A stretch of 64,000 nucleotides of DNA from Dirofilaria immitis (Eukaryota > Nematoda > Chromadorea > Rhabditida > Onchocercidae): the NCBI GenBank assembly GCA_024305405.1, contig JAKNDB010000103.1:930001-994000 (forward strand), written 5' to 3'. The stretch's first letter is position 1. Each line of letters begins with the position of its first letter. Position numbers and translations under genes: made by a program. This document shows, in pieces, positions 1-12,200 of the stretch. The notes under the pieces are model-generated. The model searched no databases. It was not told the origin of the DNA and was given only the letters and a program-made list of their open reading frames with translations.

Positions 1-96
1 GTTTTACGAAAAGAGAACGACAAACCCCAAGAAAAGATACGACCTACCAATATTCTTTGAATTTTTCTGTGCTCGTGTTTGTATTCTTTCGTGTTG

Positions 97-237
97 ATGA
101 TTTGATTCAACTAATATCGTGCCTATAATATTTTTATAATATCGTGTAAGCCCAACATAGAAGAAAATTCTTTGCTTATATTCGGAAGAAATTAAATTTT
201 GGAAAGACCCTCCCTCCGTTTAAATTCCCAACAATAC
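97..237 (+). repeat. LTR-end fragment, copy 1
   Basis: This stretch shares an ordered set of words with 2214-2375: TATAATAT, CCTATAATA/TTTATAATATC, TGTAAGC, ATAGAAGA, then ATTCGGAAGAAATTAAA, and a final TTTAAATTCCCAACAAT. The CCCAACAAT end is followed directly by integrase-coding remnant, so gag and most of pol have been deleted between them. The left limit is approximate. Confidence 0.65.
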
Positions 238-620
238 TGGGTCGTTTATTTCTATCGTATTTAGTGTTCCTATCTTCTTAATTATTTGCTTGTCTATGTC
301 AACATGGATGTCTCAAATTGATTTTAAGTGATAATGCTAATCAGTCTCAACACGTTTTTAAAACTATTATGGAACGAAATGCCAATTTCTTAGTAACAAA
401 GGGAATGAAATGGAAAGTCACAACTCCTGGAACACATGGGACGGTGGCATTTATGAATGATTAACTGGATTAGCAAAACAAACAATGAGAAAAGCTATAG
501 TAGGAAACTCTTATAGAAAAGAGAACAAATAACTTCAGAAATAAAAGGCATACTTAACACTCATCCATTAACTTACATAAACTTATCACTATTCAGTCAT
601 ACGTCCAATGTATTTTATTT
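237..620 (+). pseudogene. BEL/Pao integrase core remnant (copy A)
   Basis: Translation around 315-450 gives the BEL/Pao integrase signature LILSDNAN (the catalytic D of the SDN block), then NFLVTKGMKWKVTTPGTHG, matching the family pattern for the stretch before the catalytic Glu, where families normally read PW.GG. The following bases give an RKAIVGNS-like block and a PLTY-like stretch near 580. The catalytic GG and Glu are not intact and stop codons interrupt the frame near 463. The same segment of integrase recurs at 6000-6260, which shows that two different element copies are present. It is non-functional. Confidence 0.75.
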
Positions 621-1139
621 CACCTTATGCATCGTTAATCTTATTAATTGAAAATGATAACATGCAGGATGAGAAATTTTTTCCATATAAGTTAAATACT
701 AAGGATAGGCTTATTAAATACTGGCTAAATACTCATAAGACTGTAGATATATTTTAGGAGATATTGCAAGAATGACCGAAGTGAATAAAATAAGCTAATC
801 AATCCAAAGTTTGCTATTAATAATGTTTATATTATTACAGTTCGGGATAACAGTTATGTTATAAAGAAAATTTGCGAAATAACAACTGGTAATCTTATTA
901 GTCTTCCCGAAAATGGAAATGTGAAGAAATTACGCAAAAAAATCTCAGAGTTGCCGAGACAATTGTATATACTAGACCTCATAAGAGAATTCCAGCAATA
1001 AGATACAACTATATTACGCCAGTAGTATGTATTAAAGTCTTGCTTAGACTTCGGTTATCAGTAGTCTCGGATCAAACAACTACTTTAGATACGTCATTAA
1101 AGACCTGTAAATTTTCAAACATAAAGAAATCAATAGAAT

Positions 1140-1900
1140 TATAATGAGAGAAATTACGCCAGGTATTTGGATTACAGATAATGATATACGGTACTTCTAT
1201 GAATGTTAGGAATAAGATGTCAATCTTTTACCTGGATAACCTTCTGCATCATTGAAGGACAATTACTACTCTATGATGGAAAAGATATGGTATCAGATCT
1301 GAGCCATACGGAATTCTGCAATGCTCAAAGCGGGAAATGTATAACTAGCAATAATACTACCTTATGGAATGAAACCGAAGTTCAAAAGATTGGTGTATAC
1401 AAGTACATTTATGGAGACATGCAAGAATAGATGGACTTCAAACACACTTATTTTTAGTGAAAAAACTAAGCCAATTATGGACATAAATTGTAGCTTCACT
1501 AATCCTTATCGGATGGATGGTAACATTGTTGATATGGAACAAAGTTCGACCAGAAGGAGAAATCGAAAGACTATAAATTGACAATGGTGACAGTTCTGGA
1601 GTAGTTCCAGTAGTTCCAATTTACAAGCAATCCTGAAAAAATTCAACTTCTAAATTATCTATATTCGTGTTTAAAGAGATACTCTATGGAAATAACAAAA
1701 GGCATGATAGGGCCCAGAAAATTACGAAGTTATAAGGCGACTGCTAAAAGAAAAACGTGGCGAGTCCTCAACTATAATGAAACTTTTACACAACGAATTT
1801 CAATTTATCATGAAAACGAAAGAGAACGGCTTGGAGCAACTGAAATGGAAAAGAGTATTATGTCAACTAGAGGCCATAAAAAAACCTGTTAATACTGAAA
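1140..1900 (+). other. Unresolved 3' region of BEL/Pao copy A, possibly env-like
   Basis: Between the integrase remnant and the second LTR fragment there are three short open stretches (1203-1430, 1369-1581, 1686-1892) in different frames. The first is Cys- and Asn-rich, with potential N-glycosylation sites (NNTT, WNET), which is why an envelope-like third ORF is possible. I recognise no definite domain, and the sequence is too broken to decide between env, a degenerate pol tail, or noise. Confidence 0.25.
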
Positions 1901-2213
1901 CTTTAACAGAAAGCAAATTATTATACTGAATACTCAAAATATAACTGTCGCCGAAGATGAAAGATGTATTGTATGTAAATAGAAATGTTAAAAGGACATT
2001 AAAATAAATAGCGTGCCAAATTATGAGATCAATAAGCTAAAAATATAAAGATATTCTCAATCAAAGCACTCGATTTACTTACCGGTCAATAAAATGAGAT
2101 CAATCCAAGGTGGAGAAGCCGAAGAAAATATATAAGGCAGGGACTGCGATACAATTATCGAAGTTTGAGGTGCAATTCGACAACGACGATTCGGCGGCAG
2201 CATTACTCGACGA

Positions 2214-2375
2214 CAAATCAAGTTCAACTCGACAGTCAAGCAGGATCAGTTGTGTTTATAATATCCTGTAAGCTAAAGTATAGAAGAGAGTTCTCTCTTC
2301 CTATTCGGAAGAAATTAAAAAGAAAAGATTTCCTTCCATTTAATTCCCCGTTTTTTCCCAACAATAACATCAAAA
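2214..2375 (+). repeat. LTR-end fragment, copy 2 (shared LTR)
   Basis: Second copy of the LTR-end words seen at 97-237, ending in TTTTTTCCCAACAATAAC. It lies after the 3' part of copy A and directly before the Gag remnant of copy B, so it is in position to be both the 3' LTR of one element and the 5' LTR of the next. The preceding 2100-2213 may be the rest of the LTR. No perfect terminal TG...CA pair could be assigned. Confidence 0.6.
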
Positions 2376-2399
2376 TAAAATAGGCAATTTTGAAGCTTA

Positions 2400-2760
2400 G
2401 AAACTTCATACTGGACTTAATCAATATGAATGAATGAGTTAAAAGCAACCAGCTTTCATTCGCTAATGCTGATGTTAAACCAAAAATGCATAAGTCAGGA
2501 CAAAACTTTCGAAGCAATTTTGGAGAAATTTTAGCATTAGCAACAATTCGAAGCAATGAAGAATTTCATAAGTCTAAGAAATAAAAGAGAGAGACTATGT
2601 ATTTTTGTGATCGAGATCATTGAGAGAGACATCTATCCTACAACTAACGCTCGCGTAAATCATTTCAAAGCAATGAAAAAATGTGCGTTTTGCTTTAAAG
2701 AAAAGCATGATGGAGAAGATTGTAAAGGGAAGGTGTAGTGTTTCTATTATAGGGCTTCTC
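2400..2760 (+). pseudogene. BEL/Pao Gag remnant with CCHC zinc knuckle
   Basis: The frame starting at ATG 2673 reads KKCAFCFKEKHDGEDCKGK, a perfect CX2CX4HX4C zinc knuckle (Cys codons from 2682). In BEL/Pao elements this knuckle sits at the end of Gag and packages RNA. The upstream part (2400-2670) is coding-like but broken into two frames, and a stop follows the knuckle closely. Its position just downstream of an LTR fragment agrees with a Gag assignment. Confidence 0.7.
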
Positions 2761-4224
2761 ATAATAGTGAGTTATGCAACAAAAGCAATCAAATTCTTCA
2801 AACAATATGGTACATTCAGCCAATTTTCAAGAGATCGAAGCATCTATTTACAATTCAATTCTTGAAACTCAAACGAACTTAGTAAAGGAGAGACAAGGAA
2901 GGGACATTATACTCGTATATGGAGAGGTAATAGTCTTCAATCCTTTGCTATCTCAACGATAGAAAAGGTCTTAACCAAGAAAAAAAAATAGTTTGATGTA
3001 GGATAAAAATTATCTTTTATCGCCGAAGGAATTATCGCATCGGTTACAATTACCTGAAACGTAAGAAAAAAATTGAAACTATCTCCGTTTGTGTCAAAGA
3101 AACACAGATCATGTCTCACCGCCCGTACCCAGCTAAATGTACAGATCATAGAAGTGAAAACGATAACAGTGTACGCCAACGTAATCAAATACTTAACTAA
3201 TTAAATTAGGTTGATTCAGACATCGAATGAAAGCGAATCCAGAAATTTAAAGAATTGAAGGAAACCGCCCAACCTCCTTCGCTGATTTAAAAGGAATCAA
3301 GAAATTAAATTCCGGAGATTTATTATTACAATTGAAAATTGGTTCAATTATTGCTGAAAGAAGTGATATAAACGACGTCGCAGGGACCAAGTCAGGGCAT
3401 CAGCACCTGATGAATTCGCCAAATGATATAAACAATTAGCGGGGAGCGCGAACGCAGCCCCAAACGCAAAAATTGTGCTGTTGGCTGATTCAATTCGGGA
3501 TAGTCACACGGGTCAACCAAACCCCGAGTGCAATGGTCAAGTCTTGCAATGGTCAAGTCTCACCGTGGAGTTCTCGCCTTGTTGATCGCGAGATCCTCCC
3601 AGTCGGTACGCACTTCACTTCACACACAAATATGTGTATCAATGATAATTTCAATTTGGAATTGAAAAATTATGAAAATTGGAATGATAAACATTTAAGA
3701 ACCTCCACAGATGACGACGACGAAGCATTAAAACATTTAAAAGGGACTTTTTAAATAATATGGAAGATATGTATGCCAACCTTTGAAAAATTCCAAGCAA
3801 AAATTAAGCAATAATTATGATTATAAATTACTTGCTACATCATGAAGTACTGACTCTAATATCACCACATCTGCTAATGGAACGGAGAAGCCTTGTATAA
3901 GTAGGAGGAGGCAAAGAGTATTTTTGGAGAAGCCTCAATAAAATTAATAGAATTTCTTTCTAATGTTGTTTGTACGTTGTTGTTGTTGTAACGATAAAAA
4001 ATTCAATAAAGAATATCTGGATATGATTGAGGTAAAACGAACAAAGAAAATTTTCTCGGCCTCAAATGGATTCATGACATAATGTTGTTTGTATAACATT
4101 ACAACAATTAGTTGAAAAGAAATTAACTAAAAGAACGATTTGTACAATTCGTTGCTTTACAATGCGATCTAATGAGTTTCTTCGCTTAAATCGTATCATC
4201 GAGGAACTATTTTATCCAACATTT
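2761..4224 (+). other. Internal region of BEL/Pao copy B, domains not recognised
   Basis: Protease and reverse transcriptase should lie here by position, but I cannot see their catalytic motifs in any frame. Open stretches such as 2774-2962 and 3473-3754 are uninterrupted without recognisable motifs. The segment at 3360-3620 is noticeably richer in G+C than its surroundings, which may mean a separate insertion. Confidence 0.3.
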
Positions 4225-4683
4225 ATGGAAAGAAAACAAACCCTGGGATCAAATCTTAAATAAAGAAGATGAGCAACATCGGAATACACTAATTAAAGAA
4301 TGGCCGACAAATGTAAAAGACTTGTCAAGTGATTTACGTCAAATCACGAATTGCTCCAATTAAAGATGTATCTATACCCATACTCAAATTATTATCCATA
4401 AATCAGGATAAGAGCAGCACAATTCGTTTTAGAATAATTAAGTAACAGTGTGGTTATAGTCTAAATGTGCTCAAGAAGGAATTATGCAAAATTACTTCCA
4501 TGATTTGTATAAAAACGCGTCGAAGAAATATGGAAAGTAGATTTTGCATTTCTTTATATACCAAATGGAAAAAATGCAGTAGATATAGCAACTAAAGGTT
4601 TCTTACCAAGTGAACTCCGAAATTATAAAAAATGGGATGTATCTCAATGGCTTGAAAAGAAAAAAATCGGATTGGACATAATT
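4225..4683 (+). pseudogene. BEL/Pao RNase H / post-RNase H remnant
   Basis: Near 4242 the translation gives PWDQILNKEDEQH followed by LIKEWPTNVKDLSS, matching the BEL/Pao block that reads W.D.PLP....W..W...L. About 300 bases on (4553-4670) a second block reads IPNGKNAVDIATKG, then FLPSELRNYKKWDVSQWL, the characteristic NPADiaTRG...L....W..GP.WL region that separates RNase H from integrase. The two blocks are in different frames with stops between them. Confidence 0.8.
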
Positions 4684-5029
4684 TAAATTTAAATATGATG
4701 TAATGATGAAATTGAAGAAACGATTATTGCAAAGATTGCAAAAGTAACTCGAAACTTTGATACAAAATTAATTCGATTCATTATCGTATACCATTTTAGT
4801 AAATGGGTAAGATTATTGAGAACAATTATATGGGCGCTACGGTTTATTAAATTAGCCAGTAGAAGCACACTGCCTTGATAAAACAATCGCAATCGGAAGG
4901 AATAACAGAAGAGAAAATAAATGAATGGAGTCTAAACCAAGCTGAAACTAACAAATTATAGAGAAAAGAAGTCACCTAGAGAATTCGGAATTAGAGGGAT
5001 AAAAGCAATATCCTATGCACGAAATCATA

Positions 5030-5140
5030 ACATTAGCAAGTTCTCATAAAAACATGAAGAACTATATCACACAGGATTCGCTCACATTTTATATGAATTA
5101 AGACGTAAATTCTTCTGGACAATGAAAGGAAATTAAACAG
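5030..5140 (+). pseudogene. BEL/Pao integrase zinc-binding region remnant (copy B)
   Basis: Around 5050-5130 one frame reads EELYHTGFAHILYELRRKFF and then WTMKGN, matching the family pattern H..L.HGG...TL..LR..FW...GR of the integrase HHCC domain. A stop follows within a few codons. In intact elements the CxxC pair comes about 15-20 residues later, but here the matching segment is displaced to about 5.7 kb by extra DNA. Confidence 0.7.
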
Positions 5141-5714
5141 ATCATGTCGCGAATTCGAATTCACGAGACTCCAACTAAATGAATAATCAAATAAATTTCT
5201 CATTGCAAATGAATGCTATCAATATTATGAATCATTTAACGGATTTTACATCTCTTAGATTCGCATGCTTTTTTTTGTTCTTTGTTCTTAACTGAGCTCA
5301 TATCTTCCTGCTACATGGGAAATACTTTTGTTAGCAAAATAATAATAATATCTACCTACAATTCACATTTTGTCCAAACTCATATTCTAATCTTCTCATT
5401 GGATCTTGTCTATGTTATAATTGGGACCACTCTCACCTTTTAATTCATATAAACCCGATTGTATAACGAAACATATATTATTACCAGTAAAGGTTTTTAT
5501 CATCCGGGTGGACTCAACACAGTTCAAACCTACTCAATCCAACTCAACTCAGCCCAATTCAACTGAACTCAACGCGACTCAACACAACACAACTCAATTC
5601 AGCTCAGCGGATTTTAGGAAAGCTGATCGACTAACTCGATAAATCAACCCGTTGAAAACATTGGTGGTATTTGGCTATTACTCGACATCACACTCCACTA
5701 AAAATTCAGACAGG
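5141..5714 (+). other. About 0.57 kb of extra DNA inside the integrase remnant
   Basis: This stretch separates two integrase blocks that should be nearly contiguous. It begins near GAATTCGAATTC and contains a T-rich tract (5270-5290), an AATAATAATAATA run (5338-5350) and the pentameric ACTCA-like repeat at 5505-5612. No ORF, terminal inverted repeat or target-site duplication was recognised. Confidence 0.45.
5505..5612 (+). repeat. Degenerate (ACTCA)n minisatellite
   Basis: About 20 imperfect copies of a five-base unit close to ACTCA/ATTCA run head to tail, read as AACTC/AACAC/AATTC variants. The reading frame across it would encode a Thr/Gln/Ser/Asn-rich repeat, but that is most likely a by-product of the repeat. 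Confidence 0.75.
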
Positions 5715-6700
5715 TCATGTCTTCATATATGAGTTTCAAGCCTTGGACAGTTAAGCCATTTAATAAACTACCCCAATGCTAAGCCTTCCAGAAACACGAA
5801 TGAAGCAGTCAAGAACCTTCGAAAAGATTCCAAGAGTATATGGGTTTTCTATTCAATCAAATCTGATAATGGAATAGTTAAAAGAGGACAGCTTTTTCAC
5901 GTGTTTTACTAAAGAGCAGTACATCATGAAGTGGCAGAGAACTACTTATCACCGAGAATTTTTTTCGTATGTTTTAAGAAGATTCTTCGCTGACCAAAAT
6001 TAGTCCTAAGTGATAATGCCAATTAGTTCCAACTGGTATTTAAAATTATCATAGAAGAAAGCGCTAATTTCTTAGCAGCGAAGAGTATAGTATGCGAAAA
6101 CAAAACCCGAAAGCACCATGGGGTGGGGATGTAAACGATCGAATTATTGGACTTATCAAAAAACTCTAAAAGAGCAACAGGGAGAAAACTTTTTAAGGAA
6201 TGAGAATTACTAACTTTAATAACAAAAATAGAAGAAATAGTTAATACTAGTCCTCTAACACATCTAACAACACACACAGAATGATCCACCCAAATGATTT
6301 TGATTCACCCAATACCTCATTAGATATACCAACTAATTATGAGATCAAGACGAATATACTCCCTAAATACTAAACATTAAAAAAAAACTAAGTATTTTTA
6401 ACAATCTCAAAATATTAGACGCTTTTTCGGAAATATGAAGAGACGAATATATTACTAATTTTAGAGAACTCACTCAAAAAATTGACTTCCCCTAGAGATG
6501 TGAAAGATGAAACCCATATGAGAAGGAAATAGTTTTGGTAAATGAACTTACACATCTCATGATATGTGGATAGCCTGAATAAAAGAAATCAAACGGGAAT
6601 GAGATGGAGAAATAAGAAGCGCATGACAGAAATGTCAAATGAGAAACTATTCGACAGACCAGGTAAATATGTTGTACCGACTGGAAATCAAAACTGAGGA
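5715..6700 (+). pseudogene. BEL/Pao integrase core and C-terminus remnant (copy B)
   Basis: The order of blocks follows BEL/Pao integrase: FKPWTVKPFNKLPQ (5740), LPETRMKQSRTFEK (5777-5830), HHEVAENYLSPRIFF (5925), KLVLSDNANQFQLVFKI (5997-6050), RKLFKEELLTLITKIEEIVN then TSPLTHL (6184-6268), and a LFDRPGKYVVP tail near 6645. These match the substrate-lining LPE.R..S..F, the SDN catalytic block and the final NSRPLTYL block. Blocks are joined only by frame changes and stops (for example TGA near 5983). The region after 6700 (purine-rich to about 6860) shows no recognisable domain and no third LTR. Confidence 0.8.
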
Positions 6701-9060
6701 GAACTCAGGAAATCAATCAACAGCATTTGACACCAGTAAAAGACATCAGTGATCAAAGAAAATCTGCAGCGCGACGAGCAAGAAGCGCACCAGGACAACA
6801 ACTGCAATAGGACCAGCCAAAAGACAGTAGCACCTTCTGCATTCAAAAAATGGCCTTCTGTGATGGATTTACAGATCTTCCAAACTTATTTTCAAATATC
6901 CAGAAATTAAGTTCAATTCAACTATGCTTCGCAAATTTATGAAAACTTTCACTCAGTAACGTGACAAACTACAAGTATTCTTCAGCTTACAATAATAAAA
7001 TCCTCATTAACTCTTAACAACTGCTATCAATTCCGTCATATTCAATATTGTCAATAATCATATACAATGAAGAATGATATCTTTGATCAATGGTCCGATT
7101 AGCGAGTATGACTAAATTTCAGTATGAATTAAAAGAAGCCATTCGGATCAAATTTTGTCGAACAAATGTCGCCGGTACATTTAAATTGCCGTGTGCCTCA
7201 CTATAAAGTTGTTTCAGTTCGAACAAATTTTTGATGGCTGAAAAGAAAATGAACTTTGAGGATTAAAGAATGAAGAATAAAATGCTCCATGGAGAAAAAT
7301 TTTTTTCCTTATTTGACTTCCTTTCAAAATTTGGATCGTTTTTTCTATTACAATTAATGATAGGTAGCCTTCCAGAACCAACTTATTTGATTTATTACTC
7401 TTCTTAAGAAATGAAAGATACTTCTAGATATAAAATCTCAGCATCCACTGATTTAATATGAAACTATACTAAGAGCTTACCTCAGAAACCACGTCAGCTT
7501 GGATATCTTGCTTAGTATCTCCAAGAAGTTTTGAACAAACTTGCGAAAAATATTTATGAAATTCATTCTAAATCAACAAAAACTATTTCAAATAAGCATT
7601 TCTTAAAAAGCTTGATGATTAAATGTTTCTGTAAACATTAGAATTATACATTCGGCTTTGAGCATGTATATTATAAAACTTTCCTATTTAATTGCTCAGT
7701 GAAAATAAGTATTAGTTGCTTTAATGATTGAAACAGCAACTCAAGTTTTCACCGAGAATTACAAATAAAGAATACTAACATATACGCAACATTTTTAATT
7801 TGCTCACCTCTTTCCAGGTACAATTGTAAAGGGGCAGTTTCTGCTACCACACCATATGCTGGTTTTACATATTCATCTGTTAGCTACAAATGTTGTATTT
7901 GATTCAAAATCAATCAATAAAATCCTCACACTTAAAAACTTATTTTTATATTTCGAAAATGCTTTATATTTTGAAATAAACTTGTACAAATGTCACAAAA
8001 GACTTCGCAATTCAAATTTAAACTATATTTCATCAATCAATTTTATACAATACTGCGTAAGTTATCTGGAACATGAGCAGGTTAATCATAAGTTTCATCC
8101 TTTGAAATGTTTTCAAATTCAAAAATTTTCTCGAATCTGATCTAAAATTTCAAGCACGATGTATTCGTTATTTTGCAAAATCTCTGAAATTTTATCTTTA
8201 AATTTTGAAAAAATCCAAAGAAACCTTTTTCAACTGACTAACTGGTACATCTTGATATTGCATATGATCAATAAAATATACCAACACAACGCCAGCATGA
8301 ATATTATCATTTACGCACCGAACTCGATAAACTTGATTATTTTTGATATTGTGAAAAACATAATTACAACCTTTATGGGTTTCTCTACTGCATAAATCTT
8401 TTCTTGACCGTAATATAGGTAATGAAGGCTGAAAAATGTAACCGTGATAAGAATTTAGTTTATGCTGCTTGCAAATTTACCAATATTTTTAAATCGCTTC
8501 GATCTGAGCTAAAGTTCTATATGAGACGATTTAAAATCCAGAATATTATGCAGTACTATTATACGCACAGTACTTACCACATCTTTTTTCGAATAAATTA
8601 TATGCGCGTTCAAAAGAGCGAAGCCTAAAGAAAGCCTGAATTCGAAACCTGCCCAATGGTTCGTCAATCAATACAATATTTACCAATAAGATCTGAATAA
8701 AAGACGAAAATGCTATTTCCAGAAAAAATCACAATCTACTTTCTCCACTTTATCATCCTTTCTTAGCAATTACCTAATTTAATACATCGAAAAATCCTCT
8801 TTAAACACTTTATAGCAATGAAATAAGGCAAAGTGATTATCATATAAGAAAAATGAAATTCTGATTTCTAAATAAAACAATTATTGACTGATTAAAACTA
8901 TATAAATAAAGTTTCGTGACCATTAAGTGCATAGTATAGAATAAATTCCAAGCAAAAATCACGAAGTTTTCTTGCAGAGAAAAAGTATGTCTCATCTAAC
9001 TCGTGTTCATCTGATCTCGAGAAATGCATAGCAATAAATATAAAATATCTAAGATTTCAG
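6701..9060. other. Intergenic, no supported gene
   Basis: Open stretches on the + strand at 7856-8140, 8159-8395 and 8422-8628 are rich in Asn, Ile, Phe and Lys with no motif, no convincing splice sites and no similarity I recognise. They look like chance ORFs. A minus-strand open stretch at about 8908-9055 (YFIFIAMHFSRSDEHE onward) follows a TTAG acceptor and could be the last exon of the LOTUS gene, but its phase does not fit the preceding exon, so it is left out of that gene. Confidence 0.4.
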
Positions 9061-9245
9061 TTGAATTTCACAATTATTTAAAAACATTTTTTATATTTAT
9101 GACGTGAAACTAGAGCTATTCTAAAAAATAATTTGGAAATTAATTTACGCCATTTCATATAGGGATGACTTAGATATAGAAGTAATACAAACTTTTTAAA
9201 ACGCACACTACATGAAAAGTGCGTATAGATGCAGATAAAACTTAC

Positions 9246-12200
9246 TGGTTTGAAAATATTGTCAGCAGATTCAACAGTTGAACAATAATCTGACATAACA
9301 TGAGTAACTATCTTCACTGATTCGGTGAATGACGGCATGCAAGATGATGCTATCGATTCTTCAGGTCTTTTGGCACCATGCACTAGCGATATTAAAGTCT
9401 CTATTGAAAAACAACAGAATACATTATTTTTTTTTCAAATAAAAAGATCAGAGATACATTTTGACACCGTTTATAATAGAAAAAACAATAATTAAAGTCA
9501 ATCATTTTGTTTCAATTTATTCTAAGTTTTCCTTTAATTTATTTTAGGCAATAAATATCTTTCAAAAATTCGCATACCGATTACCAGTTAATTTTACAAC
9601 TGATTATTCCAGTTTCTCTCAACCAGCATTTAAAAAATGATTTTTAGTTTCTGTTTACATTATTTCAGTTTTAGTATAAAAACAATACCTGTCAAATGAA
9701 ATTCGAAATAAAAGACATCCTTGAATTTCGTTATCAGTTTCACTATAAGTTGACAAGCGTTCACTTTGATGCCTTTCGCATTCAGTTTTTTGAGTAGTTC
9801 ATCTTTAGATAGAGGTCTTCCCGCTTCTATCAACAAATCATAGATCTGCAGACGAAAAATTTTTGCTTTTTAACTTCAGAAAAAAATTCGGAAAAAAAGA
9901 CCAACTATAGCTGCTGGTACAGTATTATCAGTTAGAGATGTAGATCGTCCACTTTCATTTTGTGCACTAATTGTCCAGTTATTCGACGAGTAAGCAGATG
10001 GAAGTACAAATTTTCGAAAATCTTTTCGGAGACCAAGTATCTGAAACGAACCAGAAAAGCTGGCAATTGACTGGGATAAAAGCAAAGTTTTAAACGACGA
10101 AAATTTGATTCAACAAATTAAGCTAAGTTTTTTCGAGGACAAATCTGAACAAGTTAGAAAAAAATGGTACCATTTTTTTCGCAGAAATATTATTGAATAA
10201 TAAATTTCGAATTAATAAAGCCACTAACACCATCAAAAACTACGAGTTCTGGATGTCCACCTGCTGAAAGTAATTTTTTATGATATTTTCCCATGTGCCT
10301 TCTCTATAGTTCTTAGGATCAATATGTCGGCCATCCTCTTCAAAAAAATTTTTGATAAATCGGAGACCTAAAATATAGGATGTATAAAGTAATGTAAGAA
10401 AAGTAAAACGAAGAAAGTTCTGCCTATACCATAAATATGCTTAGACTAATAAAATGAATAAGCTTTGTCATCCACAAATTTTCGCCAGCATTTTTAAACT
10501 GTTGATGCATCCAAAATTCTTTCTTGAAACAGAAACAAACACTATACTTATTTCCATTAATGAGTAAAAGTTACCTTGAAAGAACCTTTCTCTTGAACGA
10601 AAGATAGTATTTTGTCACCCAAAACTTTATATGGTAAACAATCATCCTTCGATCTTATTGCCGAAGCCAATGTAGGTCCTTTCCAATATTCAAACTTATC
10701 GTTCGTCTAGAAAACGCCGTAAATTGATACATTATGTAGTATCGAGCAATAAAGGATCTTAAATACTACTGAATTCAAATTGAATGACTGTAACAAACGT
10801 AAATTTATGTTTGCGTTATGAAATTCTTTAAAGATCTTTTCTAAATTTAAAAAGTAAATTTCAATATTTTTTAATCATTCGCTCACAAATTCTATATATA
10901 TGGTCCCCAAATCAATTCTGAAAATGAATGGCGCTTGAGCAGAAGACTTATACTCAACCGTTGCATGGCTTGTGTTAATTAAATTAAAAAAAGAGAAAAT
11001 CCGGCCGCAACGAGTAAGAGGGTCGCAGTGGTTAGCGTTGAAGACTTTGGGCATAGGCCTAGTGCTTTCATTGGCGCAGATCTCGGTGGTAGTAGCAAAT
11101 ATTCTTTGTTCAAAGAACTATCGCTATATTCCGTCTAATTAACAATGTAATGATCGAATTCACTCATGATTTAAATATTCATTCAATAATTTTGTAGTGA
11201 ATTAAACTAACAGCCGGAACTGCGAACTGTGAATCGCGAAGAGAACTTTTAACAATAATCCCAGTTTTCGCTAATGAAGTAATAGGACAAGTAGAGCTAT
11301 CTTGAAATTTATGTCGATATTGACTAGGATTGAATGAACTATGAGAACTATGAGAAATTTCCCTTTCCACCAAAACTGGCTAAAAAAGAAAGACAAAATT
11401 CAAGAGAATATTTCAAAAAAAAATTTCTAACTATAAAATAAAACTGCTTCATATATAAAAAATATTAAACAATAGAAGAGTTAATAAATCATAAAGGATT
11501 GTCCTCGTTATTAATGACCCAATTTAATCTGTAAATATTTTACGTCTATGAAAATTTCTTGCTAAAAGCAAAAAGTGAAATATGGGGAAAAAGCGAAAGG
11601 AAAATGACAAGCGAAAGAATAAATATGAAACTCAGCGAAGGAAAGTAGTAAGTATAAGGAGAGGTACGAAACTTACTCTTGATAACAATGATCTTTGAGT
11701 TGGAGCATCGGTAAAACTGAAGTTCTCGAATTCTGCAAGAAAAATTAATAGAAACAATAACAGAGTTAGCAATTTCATTGATTGTAAAAAATAGGAATAT
11801 TCATTCATCACACAACATCCTCTAAGAAATGCAAATTGAACATTATAAACATTTATTAATGCAGTTTGTAAACATGCGATTTTACTAATTATAATTTTTT
11901 TAGATGTGACTATTCAGCGCTGCAAAGATATCGACATATTTTTTTCACTGTAATACAATATCTCGTTTATTATAATACAAAATAAATATAATCCATGCAG
12001 AGCTACATGAAACTTTGAATTTCAGGTTATTATCGCTCACTTAGTGTAAGAAATATTTTGCCTTCTAGACTTTACTGTTGAATCATTACTGTAGCATATA
12101 AGATGAGCATTTAGAGTGAGATTTCATAGCATGAGTTTATAAGTCAAATGTTAGCAGATTAAAAATTTAATGAATTGCAATAACCGTCAATATCGTCCTC

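Larger units (their letters stand above)
97..6700 (+). mobile_element. Decayed BEL/Pao LTR retrotransposon pair (tandem remnants)
   Basis: Degenerate retrotransposon DNA, all on the + strand. Two similar LTR-end fragments (about 97-237 and 2214-2375) flank a first, internally deleted copy that jumps from the LTR straight to integrase. After the second LTR fragment a second copy runs in the normal BEL/Pao order: Gag CCHC knuckle (2.68 kb), RNase H/post-RNase H region (4.2-4.7 kb), integrase zinc region (5.04 kb), integrase core (5.7-6.3 kb) and integrase C-terminus (to about 6.69 kb). Every domain is broken by stops and frameshifts, so neither copy can be autonomous. I could not recognise a reverse transcriptase block or a third LTR. 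The family call rests on residue patterns listed under the sub-features, recognised by eye. Confidence 0.8.

Noticed and set aside
2236..2556. 106-codon minus-strand ORF across the LTR
   Set aside because: It lies opposite LTR and Gag remnants that read on the + strand and has no motif; treated as a shadow.
7856..8628. Run of three + strand ORFs after the retrotransposon
   Set aside because: Asn/Ile/Phe/Lys-rich translations, no domain, no consistent splice sites; expected by chance in AT-rich DNA.
8908..9055. Minus-strand open stretch (SRSDEHELDETYFFSARKL) as terminal exon of the LOTUS gene
   Set aside because: The acceptor at about 9056 would put it in the wrong phase after exon 9246-9400, and no domain supports it.
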